Notes: a model not told the origin generated them from the letters alone. Positions 1 to 9,001 are shown, numbered from the stretch's first letter. The stretch: 64,000 bases of DNA from Clostridium sp. CS001 (GCF_020443565.1 NZ_JAIZZN010000003.1:62001-126000); one strand, 5' to 3'. Numbers and translations are program-made.

Positions 1-2
1 CT

Positions 3-551
3 ATAGTAAAAAAACTTTCAAGTATATTTATGCTGGAAAATGATTTTAGTGAAATAATTAATTTAGTAAGGTATAGTAAAAGTATTATTAACTATGTAAG
101 AGAAACAGTATTGTTTTTTATTGCTTCAGTGATGAGTGAGATATTTATTATATTAATAAGTTTAATTATTTTTGGCAAATTGCCATTTGAACTTGTTGAA
201 ATTTTATATTTAAACTTTATAATTATACCTATTTGTGGGATTTCAATTCTATTACAAAATAGAATTGCTAAACAAACTGTAAGTAATATTGACGGAGGTT
301 ACATAAGAAGATTCTCTATAAAGAATTCATTCTTAGCTAGTGTCATCTATTTTTCAATGCTTACTTTCATAGATAAGTTGTCCGTTATAAATAATCATCA
401 TGTTAGTTTTATTATTTTTGCTGTGTATGAAAATATATTTAGCTTAAAGCTATTAAATCAAAAAGGATTTTTTAAAAATAAAATTTCTTATGTACTGATT
501 TTTTTAAATTTATTACTTCAAGGTATTTTTGTTTTATATTTAGTAAAATAA
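3..551 (+). CDS. C-terminal part of a P-type cation-transport ATPase (5' end outside window)
   Basis: The open frame runs in from the window edge; the first ATG at 30 is internal, because the residues before it (IVKKLSSIF) continue the same alignment. The stretch LENDFSEIINLVRYSKSI matches the conserved end of the P-domain of P-type ATPases (LLDDNFATI followed by an Ile/Arg-rich helix leading into TM5). After it come about six hydrophobic segments, as expected for TM5-TM10. The TM6 ion-binding motif usual in calcium pumps (NLVTDG) is replaced by NFIIIPICG, so the substrate is unclear and the pump may be divergent or degenerate. The catalytic DKTG and GDGxND motifs lie upstream and cannot be checked. 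Family by recollection of motifs; substrate not assigned. Confidence 0.65.
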   Translation: MVKKLSSIFMLENDFSEIINLVRYSKSIINYVRETVLFFIASVMSEIFIILISLIIFGKLPFELVEILYLNFIIIPICGISILLQNRIAKQTVSNIDGGYIRRFSIKNSFLASVIYFSMLTFIDKLSVINNHHVSFIIFAVYENIFSLKLLNQKGFFKNKISYVLIFLNLLLQGIFVLYLVK

Positions 552-641
552 CTTCACTTTCCTAAACTGGCATAAAATAAGTAAAAGAATGCTGATTAAT
601 TTAATACTTATTGGATAAGATAAAGTTGTGGAGGTGCTAAA

Positions 642-884
642 ATGCTTGAAAATATATTTGAAACAAAGGTTATAGGAAGTAACACCATTTTTTTAGATAT
701 ACCAGAAGAAGAGTATTTTATTAATTATAGTAATTTATCAAACAAAGTAGCAGAGGAGATTACTTATAATTATTTCAAAGAAAGAAATAAAGTTGGAATA
801 CCTCATGTAAAGCATATTCGTGCAATTCCTAATATCCACAATGTTGAGATTGTAATAGAAGTAGAAAAGGATGGAACAATTTAA
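642..884 (+). CDS. Small protein of unknown function, 80 aa
   Basis: An 80-residue frame with a good ribosome binding site (GTGGAGGTG, 6-7 bases before ATG). It has no signal peptide or membrane segment and is mixed charged/hydrophobic, with a C-terminal half (IPHVKHIRAIPNIHNVEIVIEVEKDG) that reads like an alpha-beta fold ending in a beta strand. It lies between the P-type ATPase tail and comEC, 44 bases before the comEC start, so it is probably co-transcribed with comEC. I do not recognise the family. The good ribosome binding site and gene-like composition argue that it is real. Confidence 0.6.
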   Translation: MLENIFETKVIGSNTIFLDIPEEEYFINYSNLSNKVAEEITYNYFKERNKVGIPHVKHIRAIPNIHNVEIVIEVEKDGTI

Positions 885-928
885 TATGTTCTTATTAATA
901 AATGCACTTTTAAGTAGGATAGTTTATC

Positions 929-2671
929 ATGTCTAGGCCCTTGGTGTATTATGCAGCAACAATATTTATGGGATGCGTTACTTGTTTGATTTTAATTAAT
1001 AATCTCATTTTAGGTGCAGCTATAGCTGCATCTTTTTTAGCTATAATGTATTTTACTATAGAAAAAAGGTTTTTTTACCTAGTTGTTTGTTTTTTTATCA
1101 TTGGAACTGCAAATTATTACGCTTATTTCAATATTAATTTACCCAATTCACAAAATTTAAAAGTGAGGATTTCTGAAAAGAGCAAATATAATTGCATTGC
1201 AAAATCTGGTAACAAGAAGATTCTATTAGAAGGAAATGTTTTTAAATTAACAGAAGGTAGAAGTGTTTGGGTTAAAGGTAATTTTTATAAAAAAGCAGTT
1301 TATGAAAGAGGGATAGTTGGGACATATAAGGTTAATGATTATAAGATTTGCAATGAGGATTTAATTTCAAAAATTGAAAGTTTTAGAAGAGACTTATATG
1401 AGAAGTTCTCGAAAATACTGGGAAAAGAAAAATCAGCTATAGTAATGGCTGTGTGCTTTGGAGATAGCGGATATATAGAAAAGATACAAAAGGAAGATTT
1501 TAAAAAGTTAGGTATTAGTCACGTTGTAAGTGTATCGGGGCTCCACATGTCTATAGTTTATAAAGCTTTAGAACTTATTATTGGCTATAAGGTAGCTTTA
1601 TTATTCTCTTTTGGATATATGATATTTACAGGTGGAAAAGCATCTACCATAAGAGCGTTTATAATGATTTTTATATTAAAGATATCTAGTAAGATTTATA
1701 AAAAATATGATAGTCTTTCATCTCTTAGTTTAGCAGCGGTTATACTTCTAATTATTAGGCCGTTTTCTATTCTTGATATAGGATTTATGCTTTCATTTCT
1801 TTGTGTTCTCGGGATTATAGTATACAATAAAAAGATGAAAAAAGTTTTATATAGATTGCCGAAAGTGTTAAATGAGTCCTTTAGTTTAAGCATAAGTTCA
1901 CAAGTGTTTTCTATGCCTTATGTAGTTTTTGCTTTAAAAACTTTTAGCATAGGGTTTGTTTTAAGTAACTTATTATTATTACCGTTTTATACTGTGGTGG
2001 TTATACTAGGTAATGCTTGCTTGGTAAGTAGCTTAATTGACCCGATTTTCAATTTGATAAACTATGGATTGTTTACCGTTTTGATGATTTTAGAATTTAT
2101 TCAGAAAAGTTTAGCATTAGCGTTGCCAGAACTGATATACTTTTCATATATAGACAGTTTAGTTGTGTTTGGGTTATATATATGTTATCTTGGAATTAAA
2201 AAAGGGTATGAACAATTTAAGTATGTTCCCCTTTGCATTATTTTTATTTTTGCATTTCAAAATTATAAGGTTTTTCCTGAGATTAGCTATATTAATGTAA
2301 ATAATAATGATATAGTTTTATTGCAGTATAAAAAAGAGACAATTGCTGTGACCACGGGAAATATTAGTGCAAAAGATTTGAAAATACCTGTAAAAATAGA
2401 TAAGTTTTTAAATGGATACAAGGGAGATTCAACTATAAGTATCGGTGGCAAATATAATATTAGGCTAATTAGTCTCAGAAATAAATTAGAGGTTGAGCTG
2501 TGTTTTTTAGAAAAATCAAACATAGAACCAGATTCTTCTGTATTTAACATAAGAGAGAGTACAGAATTTAAGTATAATATAAAGCTGAAAAAAGATGAAA
2601 CATATACGCCACCAGGTACAATAATAAATAAATATATAATTATAGGAAATAAAGGTTTGAAATTTCCATAG
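929..2671 (+). CDS. comEC: ComEC/Rec2-type DNA-uptake channel protein, short form without metallo-beta-lactamase domain
   Basis: ComEC is the membrane channel that passes single-stranded DNA into the cytoplasm during natural competence. The N-terminal ~50 residues are hydrophobic, followed by a soluble DUF4131-like region (about residues 65-130). The Competence domain then starts near residue 160 and carries the signature VSVSGLHMSIV around residues 198-208, followed by many membrane helices to about residue 450. Full-length ComEC is usually 700-800 aa with a C-terminal metallo-beta-lactamase-like nuclease domain. Here the protein is 580 aa, and the tail after ~residue 450 has no HxHxDH motif. 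The start is ATG with a weak site (GTAGGA). holA follows 16 bases downstream. Family certain; DNA uptake by this short form is uncertain. Confidence 0.85.
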   Translation: MSRPLVYYAATIFMGCVTCLILINNLILGAAIAASFLAIMYFTIEKRFFYLVVCFFIIGTANYYAYFNINLPNSQNLKVRISEKSKYNCIAKSGNKKILLEGNVFKLTEGRSVWVKGNFYKKAVYERGIVGTYKVNDYKICNEDLISKIESFRRDLYEKFSKILGKEKSAIVMAVCFGDSGYIEKIQKEDFKKLGISHVVSVSGLHMSIVYKALELIIGYKVALLFSFGYMIFTGGKASTIRAFIMIFILKISSKIYKKYDSLSSLSLAAVILLIIRPFSILDIGFMLSFLCVLGIIVYNKKMKKVLYRLPKVLNESFSLSISSQVFSMPYVVFALKTFSIGFVLSNLLLLPFYTVVVILGNACLVSSLIDPIFNLINYGLFTVLMILEFIQKSLALALPELIYFSYIDSLVVFGLYICYLGIKKGYEQFKYVPLCIIFIFAFQNYKVFPEISYINVNNNDIVLLQYKKETIAVTTGNISAKDLKIPVKIDKFLNGYKGDSTISIGGKYNIRLISLRNKLEVELCFLEKSNIEPDSSVFNIRESTEFKYNIKLKKDETYTPPGTIINKYIIIGNKGLKFP

Positions 2672-2687
2672 GGTTGGAGGGGTTGCT

Positions 2688-3722
2688 TTGATTAACCATG
2701 CAGATTTAGAAAAGAAAATAAAAAAAAATGAATTTGATAACTGTTACATATTTTGCGGGCCTGATGAAAAATTGATAAAGGATTGCGTTAAAAGTATAAC
2801 TGATAGAATATTAAGTAAGGAGTATATAGATTTAAATTATTCGAAATTCGATGGTAGCAAGGCAGATTTTGAGGTAATTATTGATGCTTGTGAAACCATG
2901 CCCTTTATGAGTGATAAAAAGGTAGTTGTAGTATATAGGGCTTCATTTTTAGAAGACAGTGCAGGAAGTAAGAGTTCTGGAGATTTAAAGAGTAGAAGCT
3001 TTGCTTTGATGAGTGAATATTTAAATAATCCTTCACCTAATTGTATTTTGATTATATATTATGTATTTTCAAATGACAGAGAAAAACCAAGTAGCAAAAT
3101 AAAAAAACTAGATAAAAAGGCATGTGTAATAAAAGTTGATAAATTAAAAGGCGAATTTCTTCAAAAAAAATGTAGGGATTTATTTGAGGAGGCTGATGCG
3201 AAAATTGGAAAATCAGAACTTACGCTATTTTGTAGCCAAATAGATAACAATATTGATATTATATCAAATGAAATAGAAAAGTTAGCATCCTATGCTAATG
3301 GACGGGAGATTACAAAAGAAGATATATTTGCAATGATGCCTCAAAAGAGTGAAAATGATATTTTTAATTTAGTGGACTATTTATCTCAAAAAAATATTAA
3401 TAAAGCTTTGGATATTTTAAATGAACTTATATTTAAAGGAGAAAAGATACCGTTTATTTTATTTATGATAGGAAGACAATTCAATATTTTATTTAATATT
3501 AAATTGGGGATTGACAGTGGTAAAACAAAAGAAATATTAGCAAATGAATTGAAACTTCATCCATATGTTTGTGAAAAGATGATTTCACAAAGCATGAAAT
3601 TTACGTTAAAGGGCTTAAAAAGAAATATTGAGTTATGTGTTGATACAGAAAAGACATTAAAAAGCACTTCTAATGATCATAAGATAAATATTGAGGTTTT
3701 CATGATAAAGACTGTTATGTAA
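2688..3722 (+). CDS. holA: DNA polymerase III delta subunit
   Basis: Delta is the subunit of the clamp loader that opens the beta sliding clamp. The 344-residue length is normal. The N-terminus (NCYIFCGPDEKLIKDCV) is the typical delta opening with a degenerate nucleotide-binding fold. The middle contains the conserved stretch IDNNIDIISNEIEKLASYANGREITKEDI, and the C-terminal collar region is helical. Translation starts at TTG, supported by a strong GGAGGGG 7 bases upstream; no ATG is better placed. It lies between comEC and rpsT, a placement conserved across Firmicutes, and converges with rpsT, whose terminator lies between them. Confidence 0.95.
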   Translation: MINHADLEKKIKKNEFDNCYIFCGPDEKLIKDCVKSITDRILSKEYIDLNYSKFDGSKADFEVIIDACETMPFMSDKKVVVVYRASFLEDSAGSKSSGDLKSRSFALMSEYLNNPSPNCILIIYYVFSNDREKPSSKIKKLDKKACVIKVDKLKGEFLQKKCRDLFEEADAKIGKSELTLFCSQIDNNIDIISNEIEKLASYANGREITKEDIFAMMPQKSENDIFNLVDYLSQKNINKALDILNELIFKGEKIPFILFMIGRQFNILFNIKLGIDSGKTKEILANELKLHPYVCEKMISQSMKFTLKGLKRNIELCVDTEKTLKSTSNDHKINIEVFMIKTVM

Positions 3723-3772
3723 AAGATTAATATAATTTATTTACACTATGCAACAAAAATATAATAAACAAA

Positions 3773-3802
3773 AAAATAAAAAACCGGTGTAGATCACCGG
3801 TT
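3773..3802 (-). terminator. Rho-independent terminator of rpsT
   Basis: An 8-bp stem (AACCGGTG 3782-3789 with CACCGGTT 3795-3802, loop TAGAT) is followed, reading the minus strand, by a T-rich tract (complement of the A-run 3771-3783). It lies directly after the rpsT stop codon. holA, arriving from the other side, has no T-run in the right orientation of its own. Confidence 0.85.
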
Positions 3803-3807
3803 ATTTA

Positions 3808-4074
3808 TTATGCAGTTAAAGAGTTTAACTTAGCTGCTAACCTAGATTTTCTTCTTGCTGCCTTGTTGATGTGAAGTATTCCTTTTGTTACAGCCATATC
3901 TAAAGCTTTAACAACACCTGCATATGTAGCTGTAGAATCTTCAACATTACCACTAACTATAGCTGCTTCGAATTTTTTTATCTTAGTTTTTAAAGCAGAC
4001 TTAATCATTGTATTTCTAAGTGTTTTAGCCTCAGTAACTTTAATTCTCTTTTTTGATGATTTAATATTTGCCAT
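3808..4074 (-). CDS. rpsT: 30S ribosomal protein S20
   Basis: This small, very basic protein binds the 5' domain of 16S rRNA early in assembly of the small subunit. The 88-residue sequence begins [21 protein letters not shown] and ends with the helix [18 protein letters not shown], both diagnostic for S20. The upstream site (minus strand GGGGGGTG before the ATG) is strong. It is monocistronic, has its own promoter (4159-4187) and terminator (3773-3802), and is divergent from gpr. Its position between holA and gpr is the usual one in clostridia. Confidence 0.98.
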   Translation of the reverse strand: MANIKSSKKRIKVTEAKTLRNTMIKSALKTKIKKFEAAIVSGNVEDSTATYAGVVKALDMAVTKGILHINKAARRKSRLAAKLNSLTA

Positions 4075-4158
4075 TTGTTTTCACCCCCCTTTGTATTTAA
4101 TAACGTTTCAGCAGCTTTGGGGAAAACTGCATACGAGTCTCTTTAATAGACAACTGAA

Positions 4159-4187
4159 ATTATAGCATTAATATTAAAGCACTTCAA
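4159..4187 (-). promoter_or_regulatory. Sigma-A-type promoter of rpsT
   Basis: On the minus strand, TTGAAG (complement of 4182-4187) is followed after exactly 17 bases by TATAAT (complement of 4159-4164), about 85 bases upstream of the rpsT start codon. The hexamers and spacing are near consensus. Confidence 0.75.
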
Positions 4188-4305
4188 GTGAAATTTACTA
4201 TGTACATGCAAATTTTAATAATAATTATGCTGAAAATGCGTTCTTCTAAGAATAGGAAAGGCTCATTTGGAAAAGCTAATATTAAAATTCAATTGAGGTG
4301 AAGTT

Positions 4306-5280
4306 ATGAAAAATGTAAGAACTGACTTAGCGGTAGAAGCTAAAGAGATATACAAAGCGGAAAATAAAGGTGAGATACAAGGTGTTGAGGTAGAGGAATA
4401 TAGCGAGGGTGATATTAAAATTACCAATGTGGAGATAGTAAGTGATATTGGGGAAAATATGATGGGAAAGCCAAAAGGTACATATATAACTATTGATATC
4501 CCGGAATTTGCTCACTATGATGCTGATTGCATGGATAGAGTAAGTGTGGTAATGGGAAAGGTTCTAATGCCATTAATAAAATTAGAGGATAGTATGACGG
4601 CATTAGTGGTTGGATTGGGTAATTGGAATGTTACTCCAGATGCCGTAGGACCAAAGGTAGTATCGAAAATAATGGTGACTAGGCACTTAAAAGAGTTGGT
4701 GCCAGATTCTATAGATGAAGGTATAAGGCCGGTATGTGCAATATCACCAGGGGTGCTTGGGATAACAGGTATGGAAACTGGTGAAATTGTTAGAGGGATA
4801 GTAGAGAAGATTAAACCTAATTTAGTAATTTGCATTGATGCGCTTGCTTCTAGAAAAATGGACAGAGTTAATAGGACCATACAGATAGGAACTTCTGGAA
4901 TTTCTCCAGGAGCAGGAATAGGAAATCAGCGTATGGAAATAAGTGAAAAGACATTAGGTATACCTGTTATTGCTATTGGTGTTCCAACAGTGGTTGATGC
5001 GGCTACACTAGCAAATGACACCATTGATTTAGTGCTTGATGAAATGATTAAGTCTGCAAATGCAGGTGGAGAGTTTTACAATATGCTTAAATCAATTGAC
5101 AAGGTAGAAAAACAAAAAATGATTACTGAGATATTAAATCCATACGTGGGTAACCTTGTGGTGACCCCTAAAGAAATTGATATGGTTATAAATTCTGTTT
5201 CCAAAATTATTGCTAATGGAATTAATATAGCTCTACAGCCAGCACTTGATTTAAGTGATATAAACAAGTATTTAAATTAA
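4306..5280 (+). CDS. gpr: Germination protease (GPR), spore-specific aspartic-type endopeptidase
   Basis: GPR degrades small acid-soluble proteins when the spore germinates; it is made in the forespore as an inactive zymogen. The hallmark RTDLAVEA motif occurs at residues 5-12, followed by conserved blocks VVGLGNWNVTPDAVGP (about 103-118), RPVCAISPGVLGITGMET and VICIDALASRKMDRVNRTIQIGTSGISPGAGIGNQR. Only four residues precede RTDLAVEA, so the pro-sequence is shorter than in Bacillus. Length 324 aa is normal for clostridia. The start ATG follows GAGGTGA. Expression from a forespore sigma factor is expected from the family, but I could not identify a convincing promoter. It is divergent from rpsT, and an 85-residue gene follows. 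Confidence 0.96.
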   Translation: MKNVRTDLAVEAKEIYKAENKGEIQGVEVEEYSEGDIKITNVEIVSDIGENMMGKPKGTYITIDIPEFAHYDADCMDRVSVVMGKVLMPLIKLEDSMTALVVGLGNWNVTPDAVGPKVVSKIMVTRHLKELVPDSIDEGIRPVCAISPGVLGITGMETGEIVRGIVEKIKPNLVICIDALASRKMDRVNRTIQIGTSGISPGAGIGNQRMEISEKTLGIPVIAIGVPTVVDAATLANDTIDLVLDEMIKSANAGGEFYNMLKSIDKVEKQKMITEILNPYVGNLVVTPKEIDMVINSVSKIIANGINIALQPALDLSDINKYLN

Positions 5281-5355
5281 TAATAACAGCTTATATTACC
5301 TCACATAAATTTTGTGTTATAAATCAAGAAAATGGGAAAACGAATAATTTTTTAT

Positions 5356-5422
5356 AAAAAGTGCATCCTTAATAAGGAGATAATTATTATTTTCTTAAGC
5401 TAATGTTAAGGAGGCGCTTTTT
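5356..5422 (+). promoter_or_regulatory. Hairpin enclosing the ribosome binding site of the following 85-aa gene
   Basis: Bases 5356-5372 (AAAAAGTGCATCCTTAA) and 5406-5422 (TTAAGGAGGCGCTTTTT) are inverted copies matching at 15 of 17 positions. The right arm contains the AAGGAGG ribosome binding site (5408-5414) and ends in a run of five T directly before the ATG at 5423. The structure could therefore occlude translation initiation, or act as a terminator for gpr read-through. Confidence 0.55.
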
Positions 5423-5680
5423 ATGCGTAAAAAAGGAAGAAGTAAATATTTTTTATTGGCTTTTCTTTGTTTTTCTATGTTTATTTATGGTTTCTTTGCA
5501 ATTAATATTACAAAAGATGAGGATGTGAGAAAAAAATCAAAGTTTACAATAGACTTAAAATTGAAACCTGTTGATTTAAGAATAGAGACAAAAAAATATG
5601 TTTTTTATGCAAACAACAAAATTATTTATGATGTAAAAGAAAAATATATGGAAATTTATCATGAGATTTTGTCAAGATAA
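5423..5680 (+). CDS. Small single-pass membrane protein of unknown function at the spoIIP position
   Basis: 85 residues: a basic N-terminus (MRKKGRSK), one hydrophobic segment at about residues 9-27 (YFLLAFLCFSMFIYGFFAI), then a charged extracytoplasmic tail. The strong ribosome binding site AAGGAGG lies 8 bases before ATG but inside a hairpin (5356-5422). In many Firmicutes the gene between gpr and lepA is spoIIP, a spore engulfment amidase of 350-400 aa. This protein has a SpoIIP-like N-terminal anchor but no amidase domain, and only 183 bases separate it from lepA. It may be an unrelated peptide or a remnant. A weak sigma-E-like pair (GAATAAT 5342-5348, CATCCTTA 5364-5371) precedes it. Function not assigned. 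Confidence 0.55.
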   Translation: MRKKGRSKYFLLAFLCFSMFIYGFFAINITKDEDVRKKSKFTIDLKLKPVDLRIETKKYVFYANNKIIYDVKEKYMEIYHEILSR

Positions 5681-5731
5681 TACAAATGCTAGCTTTTTTA
5701 GTGAAATAAATGAGTTGCAAAAGACTTTGTA

Positions 5732-5762
5732 TTGACAAAGCTTTGGATATTTATGATATAAT
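5732..5762 (+). promoter_or_regulatory. Sigma-A-type promoter of lepA
   Basis: TTGACA at 5732-5737 and TATAAT at 5757-5762, with a slightly long 19-base spacer (GATATA at 5755-5760 would give 17). It lies about 100 bases upstream of lepA. Confidence 0.65.
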
Positions 5763-5863
5763 TTAATTTGATTTATAAAAACTACTATGTTTAAAAAAAA
5801 GATACTTAGGTTAAGCTAAAGAAAATGACTTAGCCACATATAGAATAATGGGGGTTAAAATTA

Positions 5864-7669
5864 ATGCAAAGCGATAGACAAAAATACATAAGAAACTTTT
5901 CTATAGTTGCACATATTGATCACGGCAAGTCTACACTTGCGGACAGATTATTAGAAAGTACAGGTACTTTAACTAAAAGGGAAATGGAAGAGCAAGTGCT
6001 TGATAATATGGATTTAGAAAGAGAAAGAGGAATTACGATTAAATCTCAACCGGCACGGCTCGTTTATAAACGTGAAGATGGACATGAATACATATTAAAC
6101 CTTATAGATACTCCAGGTCATGTGGATTTTAATTATGAGGTTTCAAGAAGTTTGGCAGCTTGTGAAGGCGCGGTACTTGTAGTAGATGCATCACAAGGAA
6201 TTCAAGCTCAGACCCTTGCAAATTGTTATCTTGCCTTAGATAATAATTTGGATATTGCACCTGTTATTAATAAAATTGACCTACCAAGTGCAAGGCCAGA
6301 AGAGGTTATTCAAGAAATTGAGGACATAATAGGCATTGAGGCTGAAGATGCTCCACTAATTTCAGCTAAAACTGGACTTAACATAAAAGATGTTTTAGAA
6401 ACGGTAGTTAAAAAGATTTCACCACCTAATGGAGATGAAGAAGCTCCACTTAAAGCTTTAATTTTTGATTCATCCTATGATAGCTACAAAGGCGTTGTAT
6501 GCTATGTAAGGGTTAGGGATGGTAAAGTTAGAGCAGGATCAAAAATTAAGCTGATGAATACTAATAAAATCTACGATGTAGTGGAAGTTGGAGTGTTCGT
6601 GCCTAATTATCTACCTGTAGCTGAGCTAAGTGCTGGGGATGTTGGATATATAACTGCTTCAATAAAAAATGTTAGGGATGCACGAGTTGGAGATACAGTG
6701 ACAGAGGCGGCGAGACCAGCGTTAGAGCCACTTATTGGGTATAGACCAGCTGTACCTATGGTGTTTAGTGGTATTTATCCTATAGATGGAGCTAAATATG
6801 GAGAGTTAAAGGATGCGCTAGAAAAACTTCAGTTAAATGATGCAGCTTTGGCATTTGAACCAGAAACATCAATTGCATTAGGCTTTGGATTTAGATGCGG
6901 ATTTTTAGGACTTCTTCATATGGAAATAATACAAGAAAGAATAGAAAGAGAATTCAATCTAGATATTATTACCACAGCACCTTCAGTTATATATAAGGTA
7001 ATGAAAACAAGTGGAGAATTAATAGAAATAACAAACCCTACAAATCTTCCAGAACCTACAGAAATTAATTATATGGAAGAACCAATAGTTAAAGCTTCTA
7101 TAATAACTCCATCAGAACACTTAGGAACAGTTATGGAGCTATGCCAACTAAAAAGAGGTATATATATTGATATGAAGTATATAGAAACAACTAGGGTAGT
7201 AGTAAATTATGAGTTACCACTTAATGAAATAGTATATGATTTTTTTGATGCCTTAAAGTCTAGGACAAAGGGATATGCATCTTTTGACTATGAATTAAAG
7301 GGATATGTTACTACAAAGCTTGTAAAATTAGATATTTTACTTAATGGAGAAAAAGTTGATGCACTTTCTATGATTGTTCCAGAGGAGACAGCTTCTCATA
7401 GAGGAAGAATTATGACTGAAAAACTAAAAGAACATATACCAAGGCAAATGTTTGAAATTCCTATACAAGCAGCTATAAATGCAAAAATAATTGCAAGAGA
7501 AACTGTAAAAGCAATGAGAAAAGATGTTTTAGCTAAATGTTATGGCGGGGATATTTCGAGAAAGAGAAAGTTGCTTGAGAAACAAAAAGAAGGTAAAAAG
7601 AGAATGAGACAAGTTGGAAGTGTAGAAGTTCCACAAGAAGCATTTATGGCTATACTTAAGGTAGACTAA
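5864..7669 (+). CDS. lepA: Elongation factor 4 (LepA), ribosome back-translocating GTPase
   Basis: LepA is a translational GTPase that acts on stalled or mis-translocated ribosomes. The GTPase domain has G1 AHIDHGKST (about residues 16-24), G3 DTPGHVDF (about 82-89) and G4 NKIDL (about 136-140). The EF-G-like domains II, III and V follow ([19 protein letters not shown] in domain III-V). The C-terminal domain specific to LepA ends with [36 protein letters not shown], the most diagnostic stretch. Length 601 aa is exact for the family. GGGG precedes the ATG. hemW follows 30 bases downstream and is probably in the same transcript. Confidence 0.98.
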   Translation: MQSDRQKYIRNFSIVAHIDHGKSTLADRLLESTGTLTKREMEEQVLDNMDLERERGITIKSQPARLVYKREDGHEYILNLIDTPGHVDFNYEVSRSLAACEGAVLVVDASQGIQAQTLANCYLALDNNLDIAPVINKIDLPSARPEEVIQEIEDIIGIEAEDAPLISAKTGLNIKDVLETVVKKISPPNGDEEAPLKALIFDSSYDSYKGVVCYVRVRDGKVRAGSKIKLMNTNKIYDVVEVGVFVPNYLPVAELSAGDVGYITASIKNVRDARVGDTVTEAARPALEPLIGYRPAVPMVFSGIYPIDGAKYGELKDALEKLQLNDAALAFEPETSIALGFGFRCGFLGLLHMEIIQERIEREFNLDIITTAPSVIYKVMKTSGELIEITNPTNLPEPTEINYMEEPIVKASIITPSEHLGTVMELCQLKRGIYIDMKYIETTRVVVNYELPLNEIVYDFFDALKSRTKGYASFDYELKGYVTTKLVKLDILLNGEKVDALSMIVPEETASHRGRIMTEKLKEHIPRQMFEIPIQAAINAKIIARETVKAMRKDVLAKCYGGDISRKRKLLEKQKEGKKRMRQVGSVEVPQEAFMAILKVD

Positions 7670-7699
7670 TTAAAACAGTGGAGAAAGAAGGCTTTGATT

Positions 7700-8821
7700 A
7701 TGAAAAGTGTGGCACTATATATACATATTCCTTTTTGCAAGCAAAAGTGCTTATATTGTGATTTTCCGTCCTTTGCTGGTAAAGAGGAACATATGCTTGA
7801 TTATGCCGCAGCCTTAGCAAAAGAAATAGATAGTATAAAAAATAAAAAAATAAAAACTATTTTTATAGGTGGGGGAACTCCCACCTATTTATCTTTAGAG
7901 GGCTGGGAAATTATAAAGAAAAGTATAGACGGATTAGAAATCTGTGAGGATTTAGAGTTCACTGTGGAAGCAAATCCAGGAACTTTTACAAGAGAAAAAT
8001 TAAAATTTTTAAAAGAAATGGGAGTAAATAGACTTAGCATTGGTCTCCAGGCATTTCAAGATTCTCTTCTAAAAGAATTAGGGAGAATCCATACTGCCAA
8101 GGATTTCAAGCAAAGCTTTGATATAGCTAGGGAAATAGGATTTGATAACATAAATGTAGATTTAATGTTTGGATTACCTAATCAAACATTAAAGCAGTGG
8201 ATGGAGACATTAGAGAGTGTAGTTCAAATTAATCCAGAACACTTATCCTGCTATAGCCTTATTGTAGAAGAAGGCACAGACTTTTACAAAAGGTTTGAGA
8301 AAGGCATGCTAAACCTTCCAGATGAAGAATTAGAAAGAACTATGTATGCAGAGGCCATAGGATATTTAGAAAAGAAAGGTTACTTGCAATATGAAATTTC
8401 AAACTTTACAAAGAACCATAAACCTTGTAGGCACAACTTAGTATACTGGGAAATGGAAGAATATATTGGATGTGGTGCGGCTTCTCATTCATATAGTGAT
8501 GGCTTTAGGTATAGTAATGAAGAAAATGTAGAAAAATATATAAATAAAATAAACCAGCAAGGTAGTGCAACGGTAGAAAAAACAAAAAATTCCTACAAAG
8601 ATGACATGGAGGAGTTTATGTTTATGGGGCTAAGGAAAAATGTAGGCATAAACAAAAGTGAATTTTCAAAAAGGTTTAACAAAGATATACATAGTGTTTA
8701 TGACCAAGTAATAAACAAGTATGTAAGCACAGGGTTTATGGAGGAAAGTGAGAATAACATTTTTCTAACGTATAAAGGTATTGAGTTATCCAATGTAATT
8801 ATGTCGGAATTTCTTTTGTAA
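7700..8821 (+). CDS. hemW: Radical SAM protein HemW (heme chaperone / HemN-like)
   Basis: HemW is a radical SAM protein related to coproporphyrinogen dehydrogenase that is thought to carry heme rather than oxidise coproporphyrinogen. The cluster-binding motif CKQKCLYC is at residues 13-20, with the usual Phe/Tyr-rich context, then GGGTPTYL and ANPGT (SAM-binding). The C-terminal HemN region has RHNLVYWEMEEYIGCGAASHSY, typical of HemW. I chose ATG at 7700 because AGAAGG lies 8 bases upstream; a TTG at 7694 is too close to that site. The lepA-hemW-hrcA order is conserved in Firmicutes. No other heme gene is nearby. Confidence 0.93.
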   Translation: MKSVALYIHIPFCKQKCLYCDFPSFAGKEEHMLDYAAALAKEIDSIKNKKIKTIFIGGGTPTYLSLEGWEIIKKSIDGLEICEDLEFTVEANPGTFTREKLKFLKEMGVNRLSIGLQAFQDSLLKELGRIHTAKDFKQSFDIAREIGFDNINVDLMFGLPNQTLKQWMETLESVVQINPEHLSCYSLIVEEGTDFYKRFEKGMLNLPDEELERTMYAEAIGYLEKKGYLQYEISNFTKNHKPCRHNLVYWEMEEYIGCGAASHSYSDGFRYSNEENVEKYINKINQQGSATVEKTKNSYKDDMEEFMFMGLRKNVGINKSEFSKRFNKDIHSVYDQVINKYVSTGFMEESENNIFLTYKGIELSNVIMSEFLL

Positions 8822-8916
8822 AACTAAGTCGCTTAGTAAGGACGAGATAAATTGAGCATTTTGAATTTAAAATCATTTAAAGGTCATAAAATAGCTATAC
8901 TCATATATTAAGGTTA

Positions 8917-8945
8917 TTGACAAATACATTAGTAAATGATATTTT
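8917..8945 (+). promoter_or_regulatory. Sigma-A-type promoter of the hrcA-dnaJ heat-shock operon
   Basis: TTGACA at 8917-8922 and TATTTT at 8940-8945 with a 17-base spacer. Transcription would begin a few bases before the CIRCE operator at 8959. Confidence 0.75.
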
Positions 8946-8958
8946 AAATACATACTCG

Positions 8959-8985
8959 TTAGCACTCAACGACAGTGAGTGCTAA
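8959..8985 (+). promoter_or_regulatory. CIRCE operator (HrcA binding site)
   Basis: TTAGCACTC (8959-8967), nine bases, then GAGTGCTAA (8977-8985): a perfect match to the CIRCE consensus. It lies between the promoter and the hrcA start, so HrcA binding would block its own operon and release it on heat stress. No further copy was seen before dnaK or dnaJ. Confidence 0.97.
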
Positions 8986-9001
8986 TAAAAGAGGTGATAT
9001 T

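Noticed and set aside
8975-9001. Upstream in-frame start for hrcA
   Set aside because: It lies inside the CIRCE operator with no ribosome site; ATG 9002 after GAGGTG fits the family N-terminus.
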